DNA from: Zanthoxylum bungeanum
Lineage: Eukaryota > Streptophyta > Magnoliopsida > Sapindales > Rutaceae
Direction of reading: 5' to 3'
DNA length: 64,000 nt
Assembly: GCA_019454045.1 (NCBI GenBank)
Contig: SKCR01033659.1
Location: 248,001 to 312,000, forward strand
Shown here: in pieces, positions 21,535 to 34,219 of the stretch
Position numbering within the stretch: position 1 is the stretch's first letter
How the letters are laid out: every line of letters begins with the position of its first letter
Made by a program: the position numbers and the translations under genes
Notes under the pieces: generated by a model
What the model was told of the DNA's origin: nothing
Databases searched by the model: none
Seen by the model: only the letters and a program-made list of their open reading frames with translations

Positions 21535-21748
21535 TCAATGAGGTTTCAGCGTCGTTTTGGATGTCCGATTAAAGACAATCCCATGAGCGTTGCTTTTGAA
21601 GAGTCTCTTGCAATGGTAAAGTGGCAAAAAGAATTTTGTCTGATTCAGTGCTTGTGCCACCTTTTTAATCTTTGTCGCTCCAGTGGTTCCTGAAAAGAAA
21701 GAAAGAAAATTATGAGGTCTTGTATGGTGCTTGACTTGGAATGGGAGT
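21535..21748 (-). pseudogene. Tail of the gag-like ORF, separated by the solo LTR
   Basis: On the minus strand the frame beginning at the insertion point reads LPFQVKHHTRPHNFLSFF and continues basic and Lys-rich to a stop near 21535. It continues the ORF ending at the other side of the solo LTR (24772). No domain recognised. Confidence 0.5.
21744..21748. repeat. TSD GGAGT, left copy
   Basis: GGAGT precedes TGTAGGCATTGC. The matching copy follows CCTACA at 24772-24776. Confidence 0.9.
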
Positions 21749-22389
21749 TGTAGGCATTGCATTTTCGCATGTGAAACCCGATGATGAGCCTCATTTGGAG
21801 GCACTACCTTTTGAGTCACGAAAGCCGCGGGAAACGGATATCGGAAGGGGAAATTCAGAATAAACAAGCTCACTGTCTTCGTTAGTGCTGCGTTCGCTAC
21901 TTCGTTCGAACGGGAAACAGATTGCGGGCGTTCGTGTCGCGTTCGAGGAAGCGTTCGAACGGTGTCGGTAATTCTGGTTTTGCTGCTAGCCTCACGCCCA
22001 GCCCATTTAGCCCCCCAAAGCCCATAAAACACATCCCAAATTAAATAAATAAATATTAAATTAAATATTAAACATTAAATAAAACATTTAAACAATTACC
22101 AACTTAAACTAAAATCATGCCTAAATTAAACAAATCACATACTAAATCAAAATATAATCATACCAAATTAAAATCAATCCTAACCAATTAAAGCCAATCA
22201 CATATTTGACTTCCTAATCTAATAAGATATTTACCAATATAAAATATTTGTATTCCTAAACCAGCACAAATTAAATATTACAACTTCCTAATTTAAAATA
22301 TCTTGTCCCCCCTCAATCTTGTGTATGCCTTTCTCACCTCTCCTAATTTGGAAACAAGATCCCTTCCCTTGTCAACCCTAGCCATTCTC

Positions 22390-22397
22390 TATATAAA
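22390..22397 (+). promoter_or_regulatory. TATA box of the Tat-like solo LTR
   Basis: TATATAAA followed by a C-rich leader. The same box occurs on the minus strand in the other copies (for example 48914-48921). Confidence 0.75.
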
Positions 22398-23864
22398 CAA
22401 CCCCTCACCAAAGCCTTTGTCTCCTTCACACAACACAATTCACACCCAAGCTCTCTCGAAATCTCTCTAGACTCTCTCTACATACCCAAGACTAAACAAA
22501 TAGACAAAAAGAGAAAACACTTCATACACACACAAAAAGAAAACAAAGAAACCACCACAAGCCACCACCCTCCATAGCCGAAACAGCCACCTATACAGCA
22601 GCCCTCCACCACCGAAAATCACCCCAAAACCACACCCTAAAACACGCCTAAACAACCTCCTAGATTACCTTAAAACAGTAACATAAAAAACTGCATAGAT
22701 AAATCTTAAGAATAACCATATATAATTGCACTAAGAACCCACACAAACTTGGAATAGTTCTTTGAAAACGTTGAAACAGGTAGCCTGTGCAGTGAGCAGC
22801 AAAACTGGAGCCGAATAGGAGCAGAACGGAGTTCGAATCGTAAGCAAAGCAGCAAAACAGTGAGCTAGGACGTTGAACCAGCGGACCAGAAAAAGTTGTG
22901 GAGCTTCACCCCCCTTTCGATCTTCGTGGAACGTGAGTCCGAGAGACGGCTTAAAAGGTTAGACCTGAGGGTATCTTTCACACTTATTCTCATTTTACTT
23001 TCTGGTCATTTATTTTGATTATAATTTCTGTATTTGTGGTATCTGTTGTGTGTATGATGTATGTTGTGGGTATTGGATGAATGAGAGATGTGTCAACTCT
23101 CGCGGTATATCGGATGGAAACCCGGACATAAATTTCATAGCCGATTCCGAATGGACGGTAATATGATCTGTACTCGGGCCACAACTCCACGTACCGCTTG
23201 GGTAAACGGCATCATCTTTCTTTTGTTGTGTTGCTCTTGTTTATTTAGTTTGCTTACTTGAATTCAATATGTCGTTAGTTATGCATGATTCAACCAAGCG
23301 CATGGGCTTAGTGAGTTAGTCCAAAGGTCCCCCATTTAGGAGACAAAGAGCCGAAAAGGCCACCTTCGTGACACTACTTCGCCGCGCCGGTTGATGTATG
23401 TTCGGTTGGACGCGAGATACGTTCAATCGGGCATACTTAGTTTGATATTATTATCTTTATTTTCGTATGTATAAGTCAATCAAGCGCATGGGCTTAGTAA
23501 GTGTGTTGTGAGATCCCCTATGGGGAGGGGCTAAAAGCCCTTTACCACGATGCTTTGCCGCGCCGGTTGATGTGTGTTCAGATTGGATGTAAGATGTGTT
23601 CAATCGGGCATACTTGGTGATATGATTGGTTCTATTCTTGTATGTGTGATGTGACGCGCATGGGCTTAGTATGTTGGTCTAAAGGTCCTCTCTTTGAGAG
23701 ATCAAGAGCCCCAAAAGGTCACCTTTACGGCAGTGCTTCGCCGCGCCCTTTTATTTTCTGTTTATGTATTGCATCCTATTTCATGCATCAGGTCCGTGTC
23801 CGTTCGAACGCGTTCACGAACGCAACTCGAACGCGCATACATTTTGCCTTATCATGCATCAGGT

Positions 23865-24120
23865 CTCATTTCCGTTCGAACACGTTTACGAACGCTACTC
23901 GAACGTGAGCATTCTGTTTCATTTCCGTTCGAACGCGTTTACGAACGCTACTCGAACGTGAGCATTCTGTTTCATTTCCGTTCGAACGCGTTTACGAACG
24001 CTACTCGAACGTGAGCATTCTGTTTCATTTCCGTTCGAACGTGTTTACGAACGCTACACGAACGTGAGCATTCTGTTTCATTTCCGTTCGAACGCGTTTA
24101 CGAACGCTACACGAACGTGC
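23865..24120 (+). repeat. 53-bp tandem array with CGTTCGAACG palindromes
   Basis: About 4.8 units with an exact 53-bp period (unit starts 23918, 23971, 24024 and 24077). Each unit contains CGTTCGAACGCG, TTACGAACGCTAC and CGAACGTGAGC. Related, less regular repeats lie in the LTR copy at 47250-47560. Confidence 0.92.
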
Positions 24121-24776
24121 ACACACTGAACTGAGTCTGTCTTATTATATTCATGCATAATTGTCTATTGATTGATCTTTCTTATGCAAATGTGTCAATG
24201 TATTACAATTCGTATGCTTATGTCATGATAACATTTGAGTATTATTTCTTGCGGTATATCGGATGGAAACCCAGACGTAAACTCTGTAGCCGATTCCGAA
24301 TGGACGGTAGTGCGGTCTGTACTTGGGCTACAATTCCACGTACCGCTTGGAAAAGTGCCCATATGTGTGCTTGTATGGTCGATATGTGTGCTTGTGTTTT
24401 CCTGAATGTGATATGTAAAGTTGTATGTTCGTGGCTATCTTGATATATGTTAAGCATGCAATTTTAAATATGAGATATATGTAAAACGTACACATGAGTT
24501 TTATTTTGCATATGAGAATTTAGAAGCATGATACTCTTGGAAATAAGTGTTACTTAAGCTTAGTTAAATTATTACATGAATCCTTTCATTACAAGTGACA
24601 TAAGTAAGGGACCATTCCGAACCCAACGGTTTGAGGTCTTCCCTTGCGAGGGGTGAGTGCGGCCTTAAATCTTTGTCCCGGCTCACACCGGGTGGCGACT
24701 CCATGTTATGTAATCCTTCCCAACTAGGCCGCGAGCCTAGGAACGGCGTCGCCCAGGTCCTGTGTCCTACAGGAGT

Positions 24777-25953
24777 TCCATTTCGTCAAGCCTTTGGGTG
24801 ATGTCTTCGATCTGTACTCCCCAAAATAGTGATGTTTCTCTTGAATGCTCAAGTTCTTTAAATTGCTCCTCCATTTGCTCTGCTTCTTGCTCCACATTTT
24901 CTTCACAGATGTATTTTAGGATTTCCGCTTTCAATTCTTCATATGTCATCTGTGAAATACATGTTCCATAAGTATCAACCTGAGGATGTAAAGATGTGTC
25001 TGACATTAGGTCTTCATCCTCTGAGATTGATGTGACTGGCTCAGGTAGATCTTCTTCAAACATTTGTGTAATGAATGCTCCAAAATCTTCAACCGGAGGA
25101 TGTAAAGGTGTGTCTGTCTGTAAGCTTTTATCCTTCTTGATTGGTATGAACAGTTCGAGTAGCTCTTGTTCAAACATCATTACAATGCATGCTCCAAGAT
25201 CTTCATTTTGAGGATACAGAGTTCCATCCTCAATTTTTTTTGGTAAAGTTAGTACAAACAACTCAGCTTCTTTGTCAGAGTCGGAATCTGAATAATAAAA
25301 ATCAAACAAAGACTTTGCTGGTTTGGGCTCTTGAACTGATACCTCTGGTTGTTGATACTGCTCAGCCTCTTCCTCTGTTAAGGTGTCATTGTGAAATGAT
25401 TGGTACTCGAAGGCTTCGTCAGTTTCGTCTGAAAATGCATCTTGAGGTATGTAGCTCTGGTTTTCTGTTAATTGTCTCATTTGATCTGTCAGTCTCTGAA
25501 TGAATGCCGATTGTCTCTGAATACTTTCGAATTGATTCTGGTATGTTTCAAGCATGTATCCAACTTTTCGTCTCGTTTCTTGTTCCAATCTTTGAGCATG
25601 TCAACCAATTGTTCTTCCTCTGATGGTTCTGATTGTTGATGAAGATCGTAGGTAGATGGTGGATAAGATGGAAAATATGGGTATGTGAAATACATTGGTT
25701 CTTCGTACCTTAATTGATTCCGATAATTCTGCCACTCGGACATGTATATGCATTGATCGCTCGGGTGGTTACCATCGCATATCACACATCTCCCCATTGC
25801 GTTATGTTGAGCAAATATCGTATTGTTTGACATCCAATGATAATTGTTGGACTGGACAACAGGCCTCAGAAATCCGGACTGTTGCTCCCTGAATTGGGGT
25901 GTATCTTCTTCTAGTAAAGCTCGTAATCTTTCTATCTCCCAATATTGTTCCAT
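24777..25953 (-). pseudogene. Gag-like ORF of the non-autonomous Athila-like element
   Basis: The ATG is at 25953, about 110 bp from the primer site. The first segment (to about 25489) has a gag zinc knuckle CVICDGNHPSDQC (C-x2-C-x3-H-x4-C, the Athila/Tat spacing) near residue 57. A frameshift near 25500-25590 then leads to the second segment, with MLETYQNQFESIQRQSAFIQ, a coiled-coil region typical of the Athila gag C-terminus, and a long acidic stretch with repeated LHP / FGA-like modules. The capsid domain seen in the gag at 30641-31779 is missing. It would bind element RNA in a helper's particles. Confidence 0.7.
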
Positions 25954-26064
25954 TTCAACCACCTGAAAATAAAAGAAATAAATAAAAATTACAGATAAAA
26001 ATAAAGAAAATTAGATACAAGTAAATTAGGTAGCTTCAAAATTAATAACTCAAGAAAAATAAGA

Positions 26065-26081
26065 CCCCGACAACGGCGCCA
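26065..26081 (-). other. Primer binding site (tRNA-Asp type)
   Basis: The minus strand reads TGGCGCCGTTGTCGGGG, complementary except for one base to the 3' end of plant tRNA-Asp (GTC). That site is the known primer for Athila elements. It lies 6 bp from the LTR end at 26088. Confidence 0.92.
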
Positions 26082-26087
26082 AAAACT

Positions 26088-27943
26088 TGACCGGCGTATA
26101 ACGCAAGCGTATGTATCGTTCAAGTAGTATAAAAATATCGATCCCACGAGGACTTAATTCCTACAGTTTTTATTAATTATTGATACTATTTATTTACAAG
26201 TATCTAATTAAGGGAGAAGAGAATGATTGCTTTTGGTTGATTGAATGTGGATTTGCTTAAATAAAATAAACAAAAGAAAATACTAAGAAAAATAAATAAA
26301 ATACACATAGATCTAGGGTTGTGATTTCACACAATATTATCCTAAAGATGAATTGATTCTCTTATATATGTGTAATAAGTCAGTTTGCTAACCTGGAACA
26401 CGAAGATATGTAAAAGCCTATGTCGTTGGTCTGACGCAAATACCCAAATAACCCAATTACTCATATGTCTATGTTAACCAAGTTACCTGAATTCATTAAG
26501 TTCAAGTTCCAAAAGTGGCTACCCCCGCCCGACAGGTATATGTCTATCCTGTAAGGAAATCTATTAAAGGGTTATCTATCCTCAAGGAAGATCGTGGGCT
26601 ATTGAATCTAAGGCTGAAACCTAAAATCCCTTCGTCAAGTTCATTTTAAGTTTACCAAATCAATCTTATTAATGGCCAATTAACAAGAAACATTAAGCTT
26701 AAGACTCAATAAACAAACTAAAGAATTACCCATAAAAAGAAAATCAATTATTAATTGTGTGGATATTGTGTTTCATCATTTCCCTAGAATAAAAATAAAA
26801 TGTTGGGGGTTGGGGATCCACCTTTACTATTTCTAATTTAGAAATCTTCCTTACTATAATATAGAATTTATCAGTGATATTACCAACCAGCCATATAGGC
26901 GGTATATTCATTAAGTCAGATTTTAATTAAGTGCGACCGACCATAAAGACAGTATCATTATTTGTCCATAAATCAGCCATATAGGCGGTAATCATCTGTC
27001 ACATAAAGACCAGCCATATAGGCGGTGTCACATTATGTCAAATAAATAAAACCAGCCATTAAAGAGGTATAACCTTTTATGTTAAATTATAATTTTCATA
27101 TTATAATTAAGGGAGATTAATCTAAATTAAAATAATAAAAGCTTCACCATTCCCCCAGCGGAAAATTAACTACAAAACATAAAATAAAATAAAAAGGAAA
27201 TAAACTATTACTATTACTGAAAATAAAAATGCATAAATTAAATAGTGAAAATAAATACAAACAAGATGCAATCCTTAAATTCCTTACAAAAACCTAAGGA
27301 AAGCATGGGAATTACAAATGAAATGGCTTGGTATTTATAGGAAAATCTAAAGGCTTCCACCAATTTCTCCACCAATTACTCCACCAAACACTCCACAAAA
27401 TCCTCCACCAAACACTCCACCAAACATGCCACAAGACACTCCACAAAATACTCCACCAAACATGCAAGCATGTTTTGTGGAAGTTTGACAGTTGTAAATT
27501 GTCATTTTCCATTTTTTTATTTTTTGATAATGACTTTAGTAATTACACAAAACACATTGGATTATTCATTAATTTAGGTCTTGAAAACCTCGGAATTTGA
27601 AAATATTTAAAATTTCAAAGTTGTAGATCTTTGAATCTTCTTTAATTTGCAACTTGAATCAGCTCAATCGAATATCGAATGAAAAAGTTATGGCCAACAT
27701 ACCAAATTTGCGTAAAATTGGAATTTAGGACTACACTTCGTGACGCGTACAATAAATTTTTGTTTTTGACCTTTTTTCCTCCGGATTTCATCATTTTATC
27801 CTCGATTTGATTCCATTAAGTCCAAATATTATTTTTATCTGCAAAATAAATAAAAATACATCAAAATATTCATAAAACTCGAGAAACTATAGAAAATATT
27901 AGGTTAAATGAGTGAGAAATAGTGATATAATTACCACTCATCA
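26088..27943 (-). mobile_element. 5' LTR of the LOG-bearing Athila-like element
   Basis: Near-identical partner of 17218-19074, with the same TATA box, 12-bp array (27353-27472) and five-copy motif (26882-27071). It is followed by TSD AGCCC. Confidence 0.92.
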
Positions 27944-27948
27944 AGCCC
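27944..27948. repeat. TSD AGCCC, right copy
   Basis: Matches 17213-17217 exactly. Confidence 0.92.
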
Positions 27949-30066
27949 CTAGTATAACAGGGGGACATTATTCAATCATTCCTAGTATCTGAGAGAGAGT
28001 GAAATCGTGAGAGAGGGAAGAAATGAGAAGAAGTGAAGGAAAAGAGAGGAATCAAATTTCTTACCAAAACTAAAGAGGAAATATTCCAAATCAAACCACA
28101 ACAAGCTAGAAAGAGGTATAAAAAGCTTAGAAGACTTGAATGGTGAAGGAAATCAAGTGATTTGAGGTAAGAAAATCTTGACCCAAAATTGAAATGTTGA
28201 TGTTTTGATGATTTGATGATTAAAGGGTGTTGTTGCGTTGTGATTGATGTTATTTATACGGTTATTATGTTAAGAAAATAAAGATTTTGAGAAACCCCCA
28301 ATTTAGGAAAACCTAAGCATTGAGTCAAATTGGGGACTATGAGTTTAGATGTTGTGAGGGTGTAAGAAGGGTAAATTGATGATGACCTGTATACTGTGAT
28401 TGGTTTGCTATTGTGTTGATGAAAGCTTTGAGAATGGAAGTGGAGAGAGCTGATATTAGGTCCTATAATTGGCCAGGCGTCGCGACGCGGAGTAGAAAAT
28501 TACTTTATGTTCCAGTCAATTCGTGTGAGCATCGCGACATAGAAATAGAAGTAGTTCACTGCCTCGATTCTATTTTTAGGAGTCGCGACGCTAAACCCTT
28601 TAGCATCACGACGCGTGTGGGAGTCACGACGCCAAGGTCTAGCATCGCGATACAGAACCATCAGATGTTCAATGCCTCAATTGTGTGTGTGAGCATCGCG
28701 ATGCGTTTATGACAGTGTCGCGATGCATGACCAAATGTTTCCCAGAATCCTCTTTAGCCATTCCCGTTTCATCCTAGAATATTATAGGCCACCATAAGCA
28801 TATTATGTCACAAACATAACATATATCATGTCACAAGAATAACATATCATTTAACGATAATAGTTACAAACATATTCCACGACTTGTATTCTAATCAAGT
28901 TTACCAATTATAGATTATCCGCATTAACCATAATTTTCTTCGACGAAGGGAAGAAGTACCAGCCAGATTCTAAATCAGTGAGTGGATGTTTTCTTTTCAA
29001 AGCTGTATTTATTTATATGTTTTTGAATTGAGACTTACTTTTGAGCACATAGGACGTTAGCCAGACTTACTTTCAATTATGTTTTTGGAATAAGAATGTT
29101 TTGAGAAAGACTTGAGTTTAAAAGTATAGCTTTAATGATTTTTGTTGAGATTGGGGGAAAACCCAATTTATAGATTTTTTGGATTGACGGACATGAATTT
29201 TATTTTTTGAGGCATGGGGAAAACCCACCTCGGATGTAACTTGACACAGATATGCAATTTACGGACATGATTATGATGATTTTAGAGGCATGAAGGAAAA
29301 ACCAACCTCATATGTAGCTTGACACAGATATGGAATTGAATAACATAGATAACGTGTGCACACCTAGTTCAGGATTAGGGATGACAGATACCCCGAGATC
29401 CTAGATTCATGGTTATGGGGACGATGAGACGTAACGCCCTTAGACCCTAGATTCAGGGCCAGATTGGTAGCATTATTTAGCATCATCAGCTCTAGTTCAG
29501 TGGCTTGGGGGATGACGAGACATAACGCCCCAAGACCACTAGTTTAGGCATATGGGAGACGGCGAGACATAACGCCCTCGTGCGTCAGGTTTTCAGAGAC
29601 AGGTTTTCAGAGGCAGCTCTCCAGCAACAAAGTTTTCATAAAATGATTTTTAGAGATATGATTTTCAGAAATGATAAGTTTTATGAAAGAGTTTTCAAGA
29701 GAACTCATTTTAACAGAAAAGCTCAGAGCTTTACAGACAGAAAATAGTTTTCAGAAAAGTTTTACATAAAGGGATGTGTTTTAGATAAGAAAAGAGATTT
29801 CAGAAAAGACAGGTTTCTTAAAACGATTTCGGTTTTAGAACCATGGATTTTCATAAAGTATTTCAGTTCTGTTCTAAACTTTCCACTAATTAGGTTTTTC
29901 AAACGATCTAACCCCTCCCATCACTCCCAGTTTCTCTATTTTATAGGTATACCCGGAGGACGAGCTCGAGAGGATGGATTCTGAGGGCGGTCACTAGGGT
30001 ATATCGGTCCAACTGAAAAAGTTGCAGTCCAGACAGAGTCAAAGTAAAGTTGCATGCATATACTTG
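27949..30066. mobile_element. Second part of the split TGTAACACCCC LTR
   Basis: Continues the LTR that stops at 17217. It contains a cluster of CATCGCGACGC-like CpG palindromes (28480-28720) and repeated TTTTCAGA words (29590-29830). It ends near 30066, where it diverges from its partner at 39263-40032. No gene here; ORF 28413-28712 lies across the CpG repeats and has no family features. Confidence 0.7.
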
Positions 30067-30640
30067 TTAAGGTTGGTGCTCGGAGCGCCAATCCGGATCA
30101 TATTTATGTCCGATTCTTGAATACGAGTAATATATTTTTCCATAATATTACTTATTTACGGTAGCACCTCTTATCTTTTATTATATATATTCGATCTAAT
30201 TCATTAGATTGAAACTAAATCGTGTTTAGTGATATATATATTAGACAAAGACCCGATAATATATAATGTAGTGCGCAATTACAACGTAGCTTGTAATTAA
30301 CATTGGGAAGCGTCACTACTAGAAATATATTATCAAATTAAGTTCCTGGTCAAGATTTACTGACACGGGTCGGTTAGTAAAATGTGCTGAGACCAGTACA
30401 TATCGTATATCAGACTTGGTCCGATGGTTTATCCCAATGAACCATGAGTCTCGGGAGACTCGTATAGACGTGTATGTGTTTATTTCATAAACACTGAACG
30501 ACTCACTGAAGATTACCTAATATACGGTACACCAACGTCAATAGGAACTTCTTGGGTTGAGTAGCATAGTGATTCTTTGACTTGAGATACTACTGTGGAT
30601 ATATGAGTTATCCTTCACTTTGCTTAGATGGTAGTCAATT
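30067..30640 (+). mobile_element. Copia-type LTR fragment
   Basis: Shares words such as GAGACTCGTATAGACG and GAACTTCTTGGGTTGAGTAG, in the opposite orientation, with the Copia LTR at 6498-8920. Boundaries are unclear on both sides. Confidence 0.5.
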
Positions 30641-31779
30641 TTGCTATTCCTGATTCTTTTTCATACTTCTGGCATTTGCTTTGCTGTTGGAATCCAAGTG
30701 GTGGATTGTTTTTTTTCCCTGCAGTGTTGTTCCATGCGAAATTGGGATGATTCCTCCAACCTGGGTTGTAGGTATTGGATTATGGATTGTTTTCCCGTCT
30801 ATTGAAATTGTTGACATAATTCATCGTCTCATCATGTTGGTTGAATGATTCTGCCTCTGGTGCTCCTCCATATGGTGAACTTGTGGATCCAGCATCAACT
30901 TTCATGTTAAGAGTATCCAGAATTTTGCAAATATGATCCAGCTTGGCACTTAATGTTGTGTTGGATCCTACTTCGTAGATCCCTGTTATTCATTGAATCA
31001 TGCTCCTTTCTATTGGCTATAAAGAATTGTTGTTGGCCATTTCTTCAATTAGGTCTCAGGCCTGATCTTCTCATTTTGCCATTAAAGCTCCTCCAGCAGC
31101 AGCATCTATTGTGGTTCTCATAAGTCCAGAAAGTCCATTATAGAAGGTTTGGACTTGTAGCCACTTTGCAATCTCATGGTGAGGACATTTTCTGAGCAAA
31201 TCCTTGTATCTTTCCCAAGCTTCGCAGAGGGATTCTGAGTCATGTTGCATAAAAGATGTGATGTCATTCCTCAGCTTTGCAGTTCTGGCTGGGGGAAGTA
31301 CTTTGCAAGGAATTTGGTGGCAAGAGTATTCCAAGTTGTGATGGAACCTGCTGGTAGTGAATGTAGCCAAGCCTTAGCTCTGTCTTTCAAGGAATATGGG
31401 AAAACACGCACTCTCATTGCTTCTTCTTCCGCTCAGTTGTAATTGAAAGTGCCGTAAACTTCCAGGAAGTTGCTGATGTGGGCATTAGGATCTTCAGTTG
31501 CATTCCCCCAAACTGAACTGATTGTTGTATCATCTGAATGCATGTTTTGATGTCACACGCATTTGCTGGTAAGGGAGAAAGTACAATACATGAAATGAAG
31601 TCGTCCACCACTGGAATAGTTTTGTCTCAAATGGGAATTGGTATTGCAACCTCCAAAGGTTCAGGTTCCATATTGATCAATGCTTCTTGACCTTCTCGCC
31701 TTTCCTTTCTCAACTGTCTGATTGTCCTTTCAATTTCTGGGTCAAATGGATGGATTTCAAAACTTCTGGTTCTTCTCAT
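30641..31779 (-). pseudogene. Athila gag with capsid region
   Basis: The minus-strand ATG at 31779 begins MRRTRSFEIHPFDPEIERTI, an Athila gag N-terminus, about 110 bp from a primer site. The capsid core is clear at 31071-31370: PARTAKLRNDITSF, SLCEAWERYKDLLRKCPHH, WLQVQTFYNGLS and IDAAAGGA. Stops and frameshifts (near 31620 and 31400) interrupt it. It corresponds to the part of gag missing from the LOG-bearing element. Further C-terminal gag sequence is degraded toward 30641. Confidence 0.85.
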
Positions 31780-31888
31780 GTAATGTCTGAGAACCTGAAA
31801 CACAAGAAAATAGAAATAATAAGTAAAAATAAATTAGACATTGGTAAAGATATCTAACCTCAAAATTAATAGTGAAAGATAAATAAGT

Positions 31889-31905
31889 CTCCGACAACGG
31901 CGCCA
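31889..31905 (-). other. Primer binding site (tRNA-Asp type) of a third Athila-like copy
   Basis: The minus strand reads TGGCGCCGTTGTCGGAG, next to an LTR starting near 31911. This supports a minus-strand element whose gag is 30641-31779. Confidence 0.85.
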
Positions 31906-31991
31906 AAACTCAATCGGTGAAATCACACACGTAACACAAGCGCATGTATCGCTCAAGTAGTATAAAAAGTATCGATCCCACGAGGACTTAA

Positions 31992-34026
31992 TATTGGACA
32001 GTTATGACCCATAGCGTCACTATTTGTACAGATCATGGTGTTGTTGTACAAATTAACTATGTGACAAAGGAAATTGCCCTTTTATCATTTGTGATTAGAT
32101 CACCAAGATATATAAATGATGAAAGGTCCATATGATTAGTTCCTAGATTGAGATGATATGAGACAGTATCAATCCGCGAAGGATAAATCATTAATTATCA
32201 CTAGTCAGAGTATTATCGAGATTGGACATCGATAATTCATAAAAGACTAGTATTACACATGTGCTCGTTGTGAGGTCATAACGACATAGTTCTCATATAT
32301 TTGGGTATAGGATACTCATGCAAGTGTAATAGGAGGTTGTGTTTACCGATGGTACGAGAAACAGCTTCGCTCTGGATAGACCCCCTCGGAATTACATTGG
32401 TAGTATGACTATGTGTCTATGGAAGTCCGACATCAGGGTAGGTGTATTTGATCTTAACCTGAGACTTGCACCACTAATACTTGCGACAATCAATATACTT
32501 TGGTTTTGGTCGTCCAGGGCTTTAACAGGTTCTGTGTACGCCTCTGCTAGGTATATTGAGAATCGTAGTGTGTTGGGTGTGATGTCAAGACGGAAGTATC
32601 ACTCCAGTCATATGGAGATGATGATCGCGCAGGGATACAAAACTGGTTCTTTAAGGGTTGCAACCATCGGGATAATATGACTTGGTCATGATTATCCGAT
32701 AATAAAGAGACTAGTTGCTAGTGATCTGATATATGTTTCGTACGGGGCAGACACTGTACCAGCCCCAGGCCTTGCATGTGATCATCCGATACTGGATCGA
32801 AATACACAATACTACGTGTACTACGCCTGATATAAATCACTTATTCCTGTAAGGATATTTCTGGAGAATTGGGTAGGCATGGCGCTTTGCTAGAAGCCAA
32901 CCTTGTCTTGTAAATCGGTATAAACGTAGTACTAGGTAGTTACGTGTTCGGATAGTCCGACGACCGGATTTACTGCCAACATATCTGGGGATCTCATGGG
33001 TCGTTTCCCGAAGATTCACCGATGACGTATGACTCGCACTTTATTAATCTGTGATTAATTAGTAGAGAGAGAAAATTAATCTGGGATTAATTACGGAGAT
33101 ATTTTGTCTGGGATAAAATATCAATTAAAGAGAGAAAATGATTAATTTGGAATTAATCGATTAAAATAATATATTCGATATATTATACGAAATTGGATTT
33201 CGACGCGGAATTGAAATTGGATTTTAATTCGGGTGAACGAGTTAATTTAGAATTAATTCGTTAGCGACGTGAAAATTGATTTCGCTAGGCATAATCATTT
33301 AATTACGTCGCAACGAAAAATTCATTAATTTGGAATTAGCGAATCCGAGCCCGGGAGTGTTTGCGAGCGCATTCGCATTTCAAATTCGAGTGCAACACGC
33401 AATTCACATCAAGCGTCAAATCGCTAGTCACATCAAGCGTCAAATCATTAGTCACTTTGAGTGATGTGACAACTTGTCACTTGATTGATTGAGTGATATG
33501 AATAGTTGATGGAAGTGGTTGGCAAAGCATTTATGGTTTGACTTTTTGGAAAAGGAAAATGGTAAATGAAATTTTGAAATTAAAAAGTGTATTAGATACA
33601 CATTTTGTCAACCAACACACATAACTCTCTCGCTTCTTTTTCTCTCCACATTCACGCCCAAGGGGCTGAAATTTCTTCTTCTTTTCACAGCTCACTACCG
33701 TGAGTCATGGAGAAGCAAATAGTGATTTTTGTGGCAAAAATCAAAAGTGCTGGCACACAATGGAGACATACAAAGGTGATAGGGAAACCCACTTGTGAGC
33801 TTGGAATCATCAAACAAAGCTTGGAGCTTGATGAAGGAGCTTGGACCGAAAATTTGGAGCACCAAATTCTGCTCACTGCCGAGAGCCAAGGAAGGAAAAG
33901 CTTGAAGTTTTTGTTCTTCATCGCATCGCTCAACCGCTCGATGTAAGTATTCCGCAACTTCCTCGTGTATTCGCATATTTGTTTTATGCTTGATATTCGA
34001 TCCTTGGGACCGTAGAAACTCCAACA
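31992..34026. mobile_element. Solo LTR, 2.03 kb, TSD CTTAA
   Basis: Begins TATTGGACAG (probably TGTTGGA with one change) and ends CTCCAACA. It is flanked by CTTAA at 31987-31991 and 34027-34031. Terminal inverted TGTTGGA/TCCAACA and the length suggest a Copia LTR. No coding potential; ORFs inside have no recognisable domain. Confidence 0.82.
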
Positions 34027-34219
34027 CTTAATACCTAGGATATTAATTTATGATGTTAAATGTTTACTAGTATCTAATAGATTTGATTGTTGATTGGAAG
34101 GTGATTTTAAACTAAAACAATTAAATAAAATGCGAAATTAAATGAAAGGAAAATTCAATATTATTAAACTATCTAAGGTTTTGAATTCTTCCAATATCTT
34201 TTAAAGATGAAGTAGTTAT

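Larger units (their letters stand above)
21749..24771 (+). mobile_element. Solo LTR of the Tat/Ogre-like family (3.02 kb)
   Basis: TGTAGG...CCTACA termini and a perfect TSD GGAGT. It is the same LTR family as 40647-42378 and 46616-49550 but in + orientation. A TATA box lies at 22390-22397 in an otherwise AT-rich U3, and a CT-rich leader follows. CGTTCGAACG palindromes occur at both ends of the LTR. No internal coding DNA, so LTR-LTR recombination removed it. It interrupts the gag-like ORF of the Athila-like element. Confidence 0.92.
17218..27943 (-). mobile_element. Complete LOG-bearing Athila-like element (non-autonomous)
   Basis: LTRs at 17218-19074 (1857 bp) and 26088-27943 (1856 bp) start TG and end CA, and are flanked by a perfect TSD AGCCC. 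The primer site at 26065-26081 puts transcription on the minus strand. Removing the 3 kb solo LTR at 21749-24771 leaves about 7.7 kb. The internal region holds a gag-like ORF without capsid, a short downstream ORF, a LOG gene and a 1.3 kb 3' region; no protease, reverse transcriptase, RNase H or integrase was found. It therefore depends on a helper. The LTR pair is highly similar, which indicates a fairly recent insertion. Confidence 0.9.

Noticed and set aside
23642..24014. ORFs rich in FERVYERYSN / RSNAFTNATRT repeats
   Set aside because: All three frames are open only because of the 53-bp array. They lie in an LTR with no start context.
23865..24120. CRISPR-like array
   Set aside because: Units are contiguous with no unique spacers, and the context is a plant LTR.
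21749..24771. Large miniature DNA transposon instead of a solo LTR
   Set aside because: TG...CA ends, 5-bp TSD and close similarity to the two LTRs of the complete Tat-like element show it is a solo LTR.
26065..26081. tRNA-Asp gene fragment
   Set aside because: Only the 3' end complement is present and it sits next to an LTR, which is a primer binding site rather than a tRNA gene.
32339..32680. 113-codon ORF in a solo LTR
   Set aside because: Non-coding LTR context, no family motifs, not extended in related LTRs.
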